A stretch of DNA of 44,992 nt from Oscillospiraceae bacterium (GCA_015066385.1 SVOJ01000023.1:1-44992), one strand, 5' to 3'. Shown: positions 32,494-41,030, numbered from the stretch's first letter. Notes: generated by a model not told the origin, from the letters alone. Numbers and translations: made by a program.

Positions 32494-32784
32494 GGAAACG
32501 GGGAGGGCGGCAAGCAGATAAATTACGGTTTGGTGGGGAGTAGCCAATCACGGGGACGAGTACCCTGATTGACTCTATGATATATCCAAAACAGTCAATC
32601 TGGGTTCCGTCCCCTGATTGGCGGCGATGTTTTTGGATATTTATTTGTATTATTTTGTTTAAATTTGTGCGTGGTCGTAAATCAGGGGACAGTACTGCGA
32701 TTGACATTTTGGAAAAATGATTATGTCAATCACAGTAGCCGTCCCCATGATTGACTCCCCAACTCCCCGCTAAACCGTAATTTG
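32494..32784. repeat. Cluster of REP-like palindromes
   Basis: No gene is seen. Four related units combine GGGGACG with GATTGAC/CAATC in alternating orientation (about 32534-32572, 32593-32622, 32680-32706 and 32723-32756). The cluster is bracketed by AAATTACGGTTT (32520) and its inverse AAACCGTAATTT (32772), and by GGGGAG/CTCCCC. Inner ATATCCAAAAC/GTTTTTGGATAT also pair. This is the style of REP/BIME sequences mobilised by RAYT (Y1) transposases; none is encoded here. Confidence 0.75.
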
Positions 32785-33193
32785 TTTTTTTTTCTGAAAT
32801 GTGTAAATGTATAGTCCTGTTAGTTTCTGTATATATGCAATTAAAAGGTAAAAACATACCAAAAACACATATTGATAAAAATTTAACAATGCTGATCGGC
32901 ATCCAAAAAATGGGAGATTTGTGTGAAGTGGTTTTGCTTTACTTGTTGAAAACTCTGTTCAAAATGTTGAAAACTTTTGATATCGGCAACACTTTTTCCC
33001 GTTAAAAAATTAACAAGTAAAGGGATTTACTTGACTTAACAAAAGTTGTTAACATTTTGTTGAAAACTTCAATTCTGTATATACAGTTTTTATCCATTCG
33101 TCGGATTGCGAATATTTTTTACAAAAGTTAAAAAAAGTGATAGTCAAAGTACATAAAATGTGGTAAAATGTTGAACGAAGGGAAGGTGGAAAT
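32785..33193. other. AT-rich intergenic region with three identical 11-mers
   Basis: About 400 bp without a credible gene. TGTTGAAAACT occurs at 32944-32954, 32965-32975 and 33058-33068; the first two are exactly 21 bp apart (two helical turns). The words GTTAAC and AACAAAAGTTGTTAAC lie between. The 11-mer resembles relaxed DnaA-box-like sequences (TGTGGAAAAC), but dnaA and dnaN are absent. A -10-like TAAAAT lies at about 33163 upstream of ispE. Confidence 0.6.
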
Positions 33194-34057
33194 ATGTCCG
33201 TTTCACTTTTGGCAAATGCAAAAATCAATCTTTTCCTCGATCTCGGCGGAGTGCTGATGAACGGCTATCACGGAATCTGGACGGTTATGCAGTCTATAGA
33301 CCTGTCTGACCGTATCACCGTGGAATTGGCCGAAGACGGAATCTGTGTTTCATGTACAGACTGCCTGATTCCGACCGGGGAGAAGAATATTGCTTTCAAA
33401 GCGGCTTCTTTATTTCTGGATCACATCGGAAGTCATCAGGGGGTTCGTATTGAAATAGAAAAAAGAATTCCGAGTCAGGCGGGACTCGGCGGCGGCAGTG
33501 CCGATGCGGCGGGAACTTTGCTTGCACTGAATCGTTTGTTCGGCGATCCGCTGAATAAACAGGAGTTATGCAAACTTGCATTCCGTTGCGGTGCGGATGT
33601 GCCGTTTTGTCTGGACGGCGGTATGCAACTTTGTCAGAATATGGGTGAAATCATTGCGCCCTTACCTGCATTGAAAGATGTGCATATTGTGGTTGCCAAA
33701 CCGCAGGCGGGCATTTCCACGGCAGAAGCGTATGCTGCTTATGATTCGGCTGTGTGGGTGCGCCGTGCCGACAGAGAACAATTTTTGTATTATGCCGCCA
33801 CGGGAAATACACCCGAAATCCTGCGCCGTTGTTCCAACCTTTTTGAACAGTTTATTGAAGTGCCGGGCAGGGCGGATATCAAATCCGTCATGCGTAAATT
33901 CAATGCAAAGGCTGCATGTATGAGCGGCAGCGGTTCGGCCGTGTACGGTATTTTTGTCGATCTGAAAACGGCAGAAGACTGTGCCGCACAACTCAAATCC
34001 GTTGCGCCCGATGTGTTTGTTTGCTCGCCTTGCGAAAACGGTATTATTTTTGAATAA
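33194..34057 (+). CDS. ispE: 4-diphosphocytidyl-2-C-methyl-D-erythritol kinase
   Basis: The 287-residue GHMP kinase has the substrate motif AKINLFLDLGG..NGYH at the N-terminus, the ATP loop PSQAGLGGGSADAAG (about residues 92-106) and the C-terminal MSGSGSAVYG (about 243-252). It phosphorylates CDP-ME in the MEP isoprenoid pathway. GAAGGTGG precedes the ATG. It is followed by spoIIR, an order seen in several Clostridia. Confidence 0.95.
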   Translation: MSVSLLANAKINLFLDLGGVLMNGYHGIWTVMQSIDLSDRITVELAEDGICVSCTDCLIPTGEKNIAFKAASLFLDHIGSHQGVRIEIEKRIPSQAGLGGGSADAAGTLLALNRLFGDPLNKQELCKLAFRCGADVPFCLDGGMQLCQNMGEIIAPLPALKDVHIVVAKPQAGISTAEAYAAYDSAVWVRRADREQFLYYAATGNTPEILRRCSNLFEQFIEVPGRADIKSVMRKFNAKAACMSGSGSAVYGIFVDLKTAEDCAAQLKSVAPDVFVCSPCENGIIFE

Positions 34058-34078
34058 GATCCGGAATATTTTTCCGTG

Positions 34079-34114
34079 AACCGTCCACACTTCAGGGTGA
34101 AAGGACGGTTTTTT
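34079..34114 (+). terminator. Terminator of ispE overlapping the spoIIR ribosome site
   Basis: AACCGTCC (34079-34086) pairs with GGACGGTT (34103-34110), with an inner CAC/GTG stem, followed by T4. The right arm and its flank (AAAGGACGG) are also the only purine-rich sequence ahead of the spoIIR start at 34119, so folding would hide that site. Confidence 0.75.
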
Positions 34115-34118
34115 ATTG

Positions 34119-34754
34119 ATGATCAATACGAGAAATTCTTATTTTTGCGCGGCAGTCAGTTTGCTGTGTGCGTTTGCTCTTTGCCTGAGCAGTACCGCTG
34201 TTTATGCACAGACCTGTTCGCAGGTGCGGGAAGACGTGCTGCGGCTTCATGTGATTGCCAATTCCGACAGTGAAACGGATCAGAACATAAAACTGCTCGT
34301 GCGTGACCGATTGCTTGAAGTCGGGGCTTCTTGTTTTTCGCAGGCAGAAAACCGACAGCAGGCAGTGGATGCTGTGCAACAGGCAAACGAAGTTTTAACC
34401 GCCGCGGCAAACGAAGTGCTTAGCAATAACGGCGCAGACTACACGGCAACCATAACGGTCAAAAAAGAATATTTTGATACCAGAACCTATGACGATATCA
34501 CTTTACCTGCAGGGGTGTATCTTGCCGTCTGTGCCGTATTGGGCGAAGGACAGGGCAAAAACTGGTGGTGCGTGATGTTTCCGCCCCTGTGTTTGCCTGC
34601 CGTAACAGCTCCGCCGGAAGAATTTGCTTTGTTTGATGCTGAAAATGAACCGGTGCTTGCCGCAGAGGACGGGTATGAGATCCGTTTCAAAATCGTGGAA
34701 CTGTTTGAGAAGTGGAAACAAAAAATAAAAGAAAAGCAGACTGCCGACACTTGA
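34119..34754 (+). CDS. spoIIR: Stage II sporulation protein R
   Basis: The 211-residue protein has a signal peptide (hydrophobic core about residues 9-28) and the family motif LRLHVIANSDSETDQNIKLL, then VRDRLLE. SpoIIR is made in the forespore under sigma F, secreted into the intermembrane space, and triggers SpoIIGA to process pro-sigma E in the mother cell. The ATG at 34119 is used; an in-frame TTG at 34116 is the alternative. An ispE terminator ends 4 bp upstream, so a spoIIR promoter must lie inside ispE or the gene is read through. No clear sigma-F promoter was found by eye. Confidence 0.93.
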   Translation: MINTRNSYFCAAVSLLCAFALCLSSTAVYAQTCSQVREDVLRLHVIANSDSETDQNIKLLVRDRLLEVGASCFSQAENRQQAVDAVQQANEVLTAAANEVLSNNGADYTATITVKKEYFDTRTYDDITLPAGVYLAVCAVLGEGQGKNWWCVMFPPLCLPAVTAPPEEFALFDAENEPVLAAEDGYEIRFKIVELFEKWKQKIKEKQTADT

Positions 34755-34779
34755 TTTTGACAAATCTGCATGCTATACT
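34751..34779 (+). promoter_or_regulatory. Promoter of the alkaline-phosphatase-like gene
   Basis: TTGATT (34751-34756) and TATACT (34774-34779) with a 17-bp spacer. The -35 overlaps the spoIIR stop codon. Confidence 0.65.
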
Positions 34780-34796
34780 TTCGGCGGGTGATAAAA

Positions 34797-35594
34797 ATGG
34801 ATGAATTATACAATCAGTTTTGCATAACAGGTGTCACGGCAACGGTACTCAACCTCATGGGACTGCCCGTGACTGCCGAAATCGAAAGTCCGCTTGCGCC
34901 GATCGTGCAGAAATGGAAAAACAAAACCGCCGACCGCGCATTGCTGTATAATCCCGATGCGGTGGCTTTATGGTTGTATCAGAAATACACCAACCTGTTC
35001 ACTCCCGTCATTGCAAACACACAGACGGCACTGCCGTTGCTTTCTGTTATGCCGAGCGTAACCCCCGTTTGTTTTGCATCCATGTATACGGGACTTCTGC
35101 CCGTGCAACACGGAATCCGCAAATATGAAAAACCCGTTCTGCAGGTGAAAACACTGTTTGATTATCTCATCGGAAACGGCAAAAAACCTGCTATTGTGTC
35201 AACATCAAACGACAGCATATCCCGCATCTTTCTTGAGCGGGAAATGGATTATTATATTTACGATACCGTCGCCGAAGTCAATGACAAAGCAATGCAACTC
35301 ATACAGGAAGACAAGTATGATGTGATTGTTATTTACAACGGCAATTATGACAGCCGTATGCACAAAACAGGTCCCGAAGCGCAAGAAGCATTGCGCGCGC
35401 TTTCCGACAATGCCGCAACCTTTGCAAATTTTGTACAGGCAATTCAAAAATATTGGTTCCGACACAACACGTTTTACGGCTTTATGCCGGATCATGGCTG
35501 CCATGCCATTGACGGCGATTGCGGCTCACACGGACTGGATATGGCGGAAGACATGAACGTCATTCACTTCTACGGATTCAATGAAAAACAATAA
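34797..35594 (+). CDS. Alkaline-phosphatase-fold phosphodiesterase-like protein
   Basis: The 265-residue protein is cytosolic. It carries the pattern of the type I phosphodiesterase/nucleotide pyrophosphatase group: a nucleophile region SVTPVCFASMYTGLLPVQHG (about residues 82-101) and a late metal block MPDHGCHAIDG...GSHG (about 230-248). At about 265 residues it is compact and lacks the N-terminal DxDG metal motif of most relatives, so some ligands may differ. The ATG at 34797 follows a modest GGGTG site. The substrate is unknown. Confidence 0.75.
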   Translation: MDELYNQFCITGVTATVLNLMGLPVTAEIESPLAPIVQKWKNKTADRALLYNPDAVALWLYQKYTNLFTPVIANTQTALPLLSVMPSVTPVCFASMYTGLLPVQHGIRKYEKPVLQVKTLFDYLIGNGKKPAIVSTSNDSISRIFLEREMDYYIYDTVAEVNDKAMQLIQEDKYDVIVIYNGNYDSRMHKTGPEAQEALRALSDNAATFANFVQAIQKYWFRHNTFYGFMPDHGCHAIDGDCGSHGLDMAEDMNVIHFYGFNEKQ

Positions 35595-35600
35595 CCCTTT

Positions 35601-35628
35601 GCACCGATCTTTTTCGGTGCATTTTTTT
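35601..35628 (+). terminator. Rho-independent terminator
   Basis: GCACCGA pairs with TCGGTGC around a T-rich loop and is followed by seven T. Confidence 0.9.
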
Positions 35629-35666
35629 GTGTCTTTTTGCATACAAAAAGAGGGGAGTGTGAGAGT

Positions 35667-36260
35667 TTGCGGTTTACGATCGGAAAAACCAAAATCCGCA
35701 TCACCTTTTTCTTTGCGGCCGGAATGGCATTTTTTGCTTTGTGGCGCGGGGGTGCTGCGGTGCTTTGCATACTGTCTGCGGTGCTTCTGCATGAATGCAG
35801 CCATCTTTTTTGTCTGCATACCTGCAAAGCAGTTCCGTCGGAACTGACGGTCGGATTGTTCGGTATGCGATTGTCAGATGAATCGACCCGTTTGTTGCCT
35901 TACAAAAAAGAACTGATTTGCACTTTGACAGCACCGCTTCTGAATTTCTTTTGTTCTGTTTTGTTGTTGCCGTTTTTGCAAAACGGGGAAGAGGTGCAGA
36001 CCCTTTTTGCGGCACATTTCTCGCTCGGATTTTTCAATTTACTGCCCTTGCGGTGTCTGGACGGCGGGCGGAGTCTGCTTTGTCTGTTGCTTTCTTTTTA
36101 TCCGCCATCAAAAGCCGAACGGCTGATGAATGTAACTGAATGGATTTTTTTCTTCGGATTTTTCCTGTTCCTTATTGTATATTTTTTTACTGTCCGCATG
36201 GAACCGACCGCTCTTATCTTTCTGTTTTATCTTTCTTTTCTTTTGTTTTTCCGCAAATAA
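35667..36260 (+). CDS. M50 family site-2 protease, SpoIVFB-like
   Basis: The 197-residue membrane protein has about five hydrophobic segments. The zinc motif HECSH (HExxH) lies in the second, and the second metal block NLLPLRCLDGGR lies about 85 residues later, as in intramembrane metalloproteases. SpoIVFB processes pro-sigma K in sporulation; the nearby spoIIR supports, but does not prove, a sporulation role. I chose the TTG at 35667, 9 nt after AGGGGAG; the ATG at 35637 would place this site inside the gene. No CBS domain is present. Confidence 0.82.
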   Translation: MRFTIGKTKIRITFFFAAGMAFFALWRGGAAVLCILSAVLLHECSHLFCLHTCKAVPSELTVGLFGMRLSDESTRLLPYKKELICTLTAPLLNFFCSVLLLPFLQNGEEVQTLFAAHFSLGFFNLLPLRCLDGGRSLLCLLLSFYPPSKAERLMNVTEWIFFFGFFLFLIVYFFTVRMEPTALIFLFYLSFLLFFRK

Positions 36261-36316
36261 TGCCTTGCAAACGGCATCTTTTATGGTATAATACAATCAG
36301 AAAAGGATGTGTTGTT

Positions 36317-38173
36317 TTGAATAAAAACTTAAAAAAACTTCTTCCGCTTGTGCAAAAGCCTGCCCGTTACACGGGTGGTGAACTCAACAGTGTGATGAAA
36401 GATAAAGAAAAGATAGATATCCGCTATGCATTCTGTTTTCCCGATTCTTATGAAATCGGCATGTCGCATCTGGGTATCAAAATTCTGTATTCGCTTGTCA
36501 ATGCCCGTGAGGATGCATGGTGCGAGCGTGTGTTTGCACCGTGGCCCGACATGGAAGAAAAAATGCGTGAACATGACATTGCACTGTTTGCACTCGAAAG
36601 CGGAGACCCGATCAAGGATTTTGACATGATCGGCTTTACCGTACAGTACGAACTGTGCTACACGAATATCATCAACATGATCGACCTTGCAGGTCTGCCG
36701 CTGTATTCAAAGGACAGAACGGCTCTGACGCCGCTGATTGTTGCAGGCGGGCCGTCCGTTTGCAATGCCGAACCGATTGCGGATTTTGTGGATCTTTGCA
36801 TGCCCGGTGAGGGTGAGGAAATTACCAATGAACTCATTGACCTGCTTAAAATACATAAGAAAAAAGGCTCCACCAAGCAGGAATTTCTGCGTGAAGCCGC
36901 AAAACTGGACGGTATTTATGTGCCGTCGCTTTACGATGTGTCTTACAATGATGACGGCACCGTAAAGGCAATCGAAGCCAAAGACGGTGCCCCTGCAACG
37001 GTCAAAAAGCGTGTTGTCGGCGATCTTGACAATGTGTTTTATCCCGAAAAACTCATTGTACCGTTTATTGAAGTGGTGCATGACCGTGTCACGCATGAAA
37101 TTTTCCGCGGTTGTATCCGAGGTTGCCGTTTCTGTCAGGCAGGTTTTTTATACAGACCCATCCGTGAAAAATCCCCCGAAACGATTTCATGTCAGTGTGA
37201 ACATCTTATCAAGACAAGCGGCTATGACGAAGTTTCTTTGTCTTCGCTGTCTTCGAGTGACTACACACAGCTTGAAACATTGCTTGATAAACTTCTGGAA
37301 TGGACGGTTCCGCAGAAAGTCAATATCGCTCTGCCGTCCTTACGTGTGGATAATTTCCGTAAAGACCTCATTGAAAAACTCACAAGTGTGCGCAGAAGCG
37401 GGCTTACCTTTGCACCCGAAGCCGGTTCGCAGAGAATGCGTGATGTGATCAATAAGAACGTCACCGAAGAAGAAATTATGTCCACTTCACTCAAAGCCTT
37501 TGAGGGCGGCTGGACGGCTGTGAAACTGTATTTCATGCTTGGTCTTCCTACCGAAACCGACGAAGATATCAAAGAAATCGCCGCTTTGGCACGCAGAGTG
37601 GTCGATGTGTTCTATGCCATGCCCGAAAGACCCAAAGGCAAGACCGTTGCCGTGAATTGCAGTGTGTCTACGTTTGTTCCCAAGCCCTTTACCCCGTTCC
37701 AGTGGGAACCGCAGTTGTCAAGAGAACAGATTCTTGCCCGTCAGGAACTGCTGAAAACCACCAACACCAACCGCAAAGTGCAGATCAGTTTCCACGAAAT
37801 GCATGTCAGCTTCCTTGAGGCTGTGTTTGCAAGAGGCGACAGACGGTTGTCCAAAGTCATTGAAACTGCATGGAGAAACGGTTGCAAGTTTGACGGTTGG
37901 GACGAATATTTCAATTTCGATGCATGGATGAAAGCCTTTGCAGAATGCGGTCTTGACCCCGAATTTTATGCAAACCGTACCCGTTCTTACGACGAAGTTC
38001 TGCCGTGGGATCACATGGACTACGGCATTTCCAAAAAATTCCTGATCAGGGAAAGCGAAAAAGCCAAACAGGCACAAACCACCGCCCACTGCCGCGAACA
38101 GTGCGCAGGTTGCGGTGCCGACAAACTCAACGGAGGTGAATGCGATGCGAGATGTAAGAATCTGGTTTTCTAA
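36317..38173 (+). CDS. Radical SAM protein, TIGR03960 family
   Basis: The 618-residue protein has an N-terminal B12-binding-like domain (residues about 20-220). The radical SAM core has the cluster motif CIRGCRFCQAG, CxxxCxxC (about 264-274), then the downstream LSSLSSSDY and TFAPEAGSQRMR segments. A C-terminal Cys-rich tail (CREQCAGCGA, CDARC) may bind another metal. I chose the TTG at 36317 with AAAAGGA about 9 nt upstream. The partner gene overlaps its end by 29 bp. The pair is typical of Clostridia and is often near rplU-rpmA; its substrate is not established. Confidence 0.9.
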   Translation: MNKNLKKLLPLVQKPARYTGGELNSVMKDKEKIDIRYAFCFPDSYEIGMSHLGIKILYSLVNAREDAWCERVFAPWPDMEEKMREHDIALFALESGDPIKDFDMIGFTVQYELCYTNIINMIDLAGLPLYSKDRTALTPLIVAGGPSVCNAEPIADFVDLCMPGEGEEITNELIDLLKIHKKKGSTKQEFLREAAKLDGIYVPSLYDVSYNDDGTVKAIEAKDGAPATVKKRVVGDLDNVFYPEKLIVPFIEVVHDRVTHEIFRGCIRGCRFCQAGFLYRPIREKSPETISCQCEHLIKTSGYDEVSLSSLSSSDYTQLETLLDKLLEWTVPQKVNIALPSLRVDNFRKDLIEKLTSVRRSGLTFAPEAGSQRMRDVINKNVTEEEIMSTSLKAFEGGWTAVKLYFMLGLPTETDEDIKEIAALARRVVDVFYAMPERPKGKTVAVNCSVSTFVPKPFTPFQWEPQLSREQILARQELLKTTNTNRKVQISFHEMHVSFLEAVFARGDRRLSKVIETAWRNGCKFDGWDEYFNFDAWMKAFAECGLDPEFYANRTRSYDEVLPWDHMDYGISKKFLIRESEKAKQAQTTAHCREQCAGCGADKLNGGECDARCKNLVF

Positions 38174-38804
38174 AAGCGGTGCTGTCAAATATGTGTCGCA
38201 TCTGGATATGTTCCGTCTGATGACCCGCGCCGTGCGCCGTGCCGATATTCCGCTGTGGTACACCGAAGGCTTCAATCCGCATCCGTACATTTCATTCCTG
38301 CAACCCCTGCCGTTGGGTGTTGAAACCTGTTATGAACCGCTTGATATCCGCATTGAGGGGGAAATTGAAAACGAAGAAATCAAAGACCGCCTGAATGCCG
38401 TCATGCCGAGTGGTATGCACATTGAAGCCGTCACACAGGCATTTTGCAAGCCTGCGGAAGCGGCATACGGGGAATATAAAATCGTGTTGGATGCCGAGGA
38501 TATTTCCGCCGAAGAAGTTGTGCGTATCATTGAAAACGGGGGATTGACCTGCGAAAAATCCGCCAAGGTACGCGGCAGAAAGGGTACAAAGATCGTCGAT
38601 GTTTCCGCCGCGATTCATTCCTATGAAGTGAAACAGGAAAACGATACAGTTGTTATTTTTGTCACCTTGCCTGCATCACCCGAACTGACCCTCAATCCCT
38701 TGCAGTTCTTAACGGGTATTTCCAACAGTTACGGTACGGTGCTTTATCCTTTGGAAGCCAGCCGCATCCGTCTGTTGTGTGCGGATATGAGTGCATTTTC
38801 ATAA
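38145..38804 (+). CDS. Radical-SAM-linked protein, TIGR03936/DUF2344 family
   Basis: The 219-residue protein opens with RIWFSKSGAVKYVSHLDMFR and TEGFNPHPYISFLQPLPLG, the signature of the DUF2344 family. It is either fused to or encoded after TIGR03960 radical SAM proteins, as here. GGAGGTG lies 7 nt upstream of the ATG at 38145, within the 3' end of the preceding gene, so translation is coupled. It is presumed to bind or present the substrate (perhaps RNA) to the radical SAM partner. Confidence 0.9.
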   Translation: MRDVRIWFSKSGAVKYVSHLDMFRLMTRAVRRADIPLWYTEGFNPHPYISFLQPLPLGVETCYEPLDIRIEGEIENEEIKDRLNAVMPSGMHIEAVTQAFCKPAEAAYGEYKIVLDAEDISAEEVVRIIENGGLTCEKSAKVRGRKGTKIVDVSAAIHSYEVKQENDTVVIFVTLPASPELTLNPLQFLTGISNSYGTVLYPLEASRIRLLCADMSAFS

Positions 38805-38828
38805 TTGTATTATATGTGAATCAATAAA

Positions 38829-38866
38829 AAATTCCCCATCGGACTTCAATCCGGCGGGGAATTTAT
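38829..38866 (+). terminator. Rho-independent terminator
   Basis: AAATTCCCC pairs with GGGGAATTT, with an inner GGA/TCC stem, 25 bp after the stop. Confidence 0.88.
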
Positions 38867-38909
38867 ATTAACGATCACTCCCGAAAATGTATGAAAAATA
38901 CAAAAATGC

Positions 38910-38938
38910 TTGACATTTGTAAACGAATATGCTATATT
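38910..38938 (+). promoter_or_regulatory. Promoter of the DeoR-type regulator
   Basis: TTGACA (38910-38915) and TATATT (38933-38938) with a 17-bp spacer. The leader is about 50 nt long. Confidence 0.75.
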
Positions 38939-38995
38939 GTGCTTGTGATTAGTGTGTAATCGTGAATAATTGTTAATATTTAGGAGTGATATACT

Positions 38996-39766
38996 ATGTT
39001 CATGGAAGAAAGACACGCAGAGATTTTAAGACTTCTTGCCGAGCGGGGAAGAATCTCCAATGCGGAAATACAAGAACTTTTTCAGATCAGTTATGATTCC
39101 GCAAAACGGGATTTAAGAATTCTTGAAGAACAAGGACTTTTAAAAAGAACCCACGGCGGTGCCATTCCTGCCCGTCAGGTCGGTGCAAATGTGATAAAGG
39201 ATCTTGCACCCGATGAGCGCGTCAGGGAAGTGAAAGAAAATTATCTTGCCGTTGCAAAAAGTGCCGTACAGGAGATTGCTCAAAACGATGTGGTGTACAT
39301 CACAAACGCAAGTGTCGGTTTTCTGATGGCACAGAATATGGGCGAAGTACCGTGCACGGTTGTGACCAATTCACTTGCCATTGCCGAGGAACTTCGCAAA
39401 AAAGAAAACATAACTGTTCTGCTTGCAGGCGGTGAAATGCAGAAAAACGGTTGTTTTTATGACAGCTTTGCACTGTCTATGATCAATCGCCTGCGTTTTG
39501 ATAAATGCTTTGTCACCTCTGCGTGTGTGTCGGCAAAATTCGGACTTTCCATTCAAAAATCAAGAAGTGTTGAACTGACGAATGCCGTCATCAACAATTC
39601 AAAAACCGTTTACGGTTTGTATCCGGTTGAAAAAATCGGTTTTGATTCCGTCATCAGCATTTGTCCTGCAAACAAATTGCATTATATCATCACCGACAGC
39701 GAAGCCTCGGAAGACGATTTGGTGCAGTTTGAAGAAATGGGAATCAAAATCAAAACCGCGGAATAA
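38996..39766 (+). CDS. DeoR/GlpR-family transcriptional regulator
   Basis: The 256-residue protein has the N-terminal DeoR winged helix (ERHAEILRLLAERGRISNAE, then SYDSAKRDLRILEEQGLLKR, then THGGA). A C-terminal sugar-phosphate-sensing domain of the DeoRC type follows (VYITNASVGFLMAQ, TNSLAIAEEL, LLAGGEMQ). Such proteins repress sugar or nucleoside genes and are released by a phosphorylated sugar. No sugar operon is adjacent, so its targets lie elsewhere. AGGAG precedes the ATG by 10 nt. Confidence 0.92.
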   Translation: MFMEERHAEILRLLAERGRISNAEIQELFQISYDSAKRDLRILEEQGLLKRTHGGAIPARQVGANVIKDLAPDERVREVKENYLAVAKSAVQEIAQNDVVYITNASVGFLMAQNMGEVPCTVVTNSLAIAEELRKKENITVLLAGGEMQKNGCFYDSFALSMINRLRFDKCFVTSACVSAKFGLSIQKSRSVELTNAVINNSKTVYGLYPVEKIGFDSVISICPANKLHYIITDSEASEDDLVQFEEMGIKIKTAE

Positions 39767-39814
39767 AACCAGCCGAAAAAAACTTTCTCAATATGTCTAT
39801 AATATATCTGATTG

Positions 39815-39843
39815 TTGATTTTTTGTTGGTTTTGATGTAAAAT
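39815..39843 (+). promoter_or_regulatory. Promoter of the Fic gene
   Basis: TTGATT (39815-39820) and TAAAAT (39838-39843) with a 17-bp spacer and a TG extension (39836-39837) next to the -10. Confidence 0.7.
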
Positions 39844-39874
39844 ATAAGTAACAGTAAGATGTTCGGAGGCATAA

Positions 39875-40927
39875 ATGGACGATCATATTTTTGAAGAATA
39901 TCTGCGGGAAAATGAGCCTCAAAAACGAGAAAAAGGCTATGCATGGCATACCGCAATCGGTTTGCAGGCTGTTGACGGACTTGAAACAAGTGATTATCTG
40001 ATTGATATTGCCGGTAAAAATATTGAGGGCGATATCACATTTGAAGAAGCAAACCTACTGATCCACAGCTATTATAAAGAGAATGTCAGACACACGGCAA
40101 ATGACAGAACGGAAGAAGCAGACAAGGTTTCGGTTCGCATTGCACAGCTACTTGCTGAAAAATCCTTTGTTTTGTCACCTGCACAGTATATATCCATTCA
40201 TGCGCGATTGTTTGAGGGTGTTTACAAACATGCCGGCAAAATCAGAGATTATAACATTCCCAAAGCAGAATGGGTGCTTGACGGGGATACCGTTTTGTAC
40301 GGCGGCGCACTTGATTTAAGAGCCACACTTGACTATGATATTTCACAGGAACGTGAATTCAGCTACAAAGACCTGTCCATTGATCAGGTTATAAAACACC
40401 TTGCAAAATTTGTTTCACGCCTTTGGCAGATTCATATTTTTTCAGAAGGCAACACAAGAGCCACCGCAGTCTTTTTTATCAAATATCTGCGTACACTCGG
40501 TTTTGATGTCACCAATGATATTTTTGCGCAGAATGCATGGTATTTTCGCAATGCTTTGGTGCGTGCAAATTACAACAACATTCGGAAAGGTGTACACGAA
40601 ACAACGGAATTTCTTGAACTCTTTTTAAGAAATCTGATTTTGGGCGAAAATAATGAACTTAAAAACCGCCAGATGCATATCAGTGGCACTTTAGAAACTC
40701 CAAAGTGCCAAAATGATTTGCAAAATGTCACTTTGGATGTCACTTTGGATGAATCTGTTGTGCTGAATCTCTTGAAAAAGGAACCTCAAATAACACAAGA
40801 AAAGATTGCTCGTACAATCAATAAATCTTCCCGAACCGTAAAACGCATAATTGACTCTTTGAAAGAAAAAGGACTTATCAAGCGCGAAGGCGGAAAACGC
40901 TTCGGTTATTGGTCGGTTCAGTTTTAA
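39875..40927 (+). CDS. Fic-domain protein with C-terminal winged helix
   Basis: The 350-residue protein has a helical N-terminus, a Fic domain with the active-site motif HIFSEGNTRA (residues 187-196) and, after a linker, a winged-helix domain (ITQEKIARTINKSSRTVKRI, then SLKEKGLIKREGGKR). The Fic motif has Ile where HPFx is usual but keeps the catalytic His, the acidic Glu and the Gly/Asn/Arg of the anion site. Fic enzymes transfer AMP to target proteins. No evident inhibitory helix motif (S/T)xxxE(G/N) is seen, nor a separate antitoxin gene. CGGAGG lies 7 nt upstream of the ATG. The DNA-binding domain hints at autoregulation. Confidence 0.9.
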   Translation: MDDHIFEEYLRENEPQKREKGYAWHTAIGLQAVDGLETSDYLIDIAGKNIEGDITFEEANLLIHSYYKENVRHTANDRTEEADKVSVRIAQLLAEKSFVLSPAQYISIHARLFEGVYKHAGKIRDYNIPKAEWVLDGDTVLYGGALDLRATLDYDISQEREFSYKDLSIDQVIKHLAKFVSRLWQIHIFSEGNTRATAVFFIKYLRTLGFDVTNDIFAQNAWYFRNALVRANYNNIRKGVHETTEFLELFLRNLILGENNELKNRQMHISGTLETPKCQNDLQNVTLDVTLDESVVLNLLKKEPQITQEKIARTINKSSRTVKRIIDSLKEKGLIKREGGKRFGYWSVQF

Positions 40928-40999
40928 TTGTATAGCTCTTTGTTTTTCGCATGCCGCAAAGCAAAGAGTTTTTTGTTTGCAAAAATTTCAAAAACCCTC

Positions 41000-41030
41000 T
41001 TGACTCTCACCTTAACTTCAGGTTTATACT
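41000..41030 (+). promoter_or_regulatory. MerR-type promoter with 19-bp spacer and central dyad
   Basis: TTGACT (41000-41005) and TATACT (41025-41030) are separated by exactly 19 bp. The dyad ACCTTAACTTCAGGT (41009-41023) fills the spacer. An overlong spacer with an ACCT...AGGT dyad is the defining arrangement of promoters activated by MerR-family proteins through DNA distortion. It drives the MerR-type gene itself. Confidence 0.92.

Noticed and set aside
32799-33005. 68-codon frame in the AT-rich gap before ispE
   Set aside because: There is no ribosome binding site, no family resemblance, and it runs through the repeated 11-mers.
32785-33193. Chromosomal replication origin
   Set aside because: The boxes are only loosely DnaA-like and dnaA, dnaN, rpmH and other usual neighbours are absent; kept only as a second-look observation.
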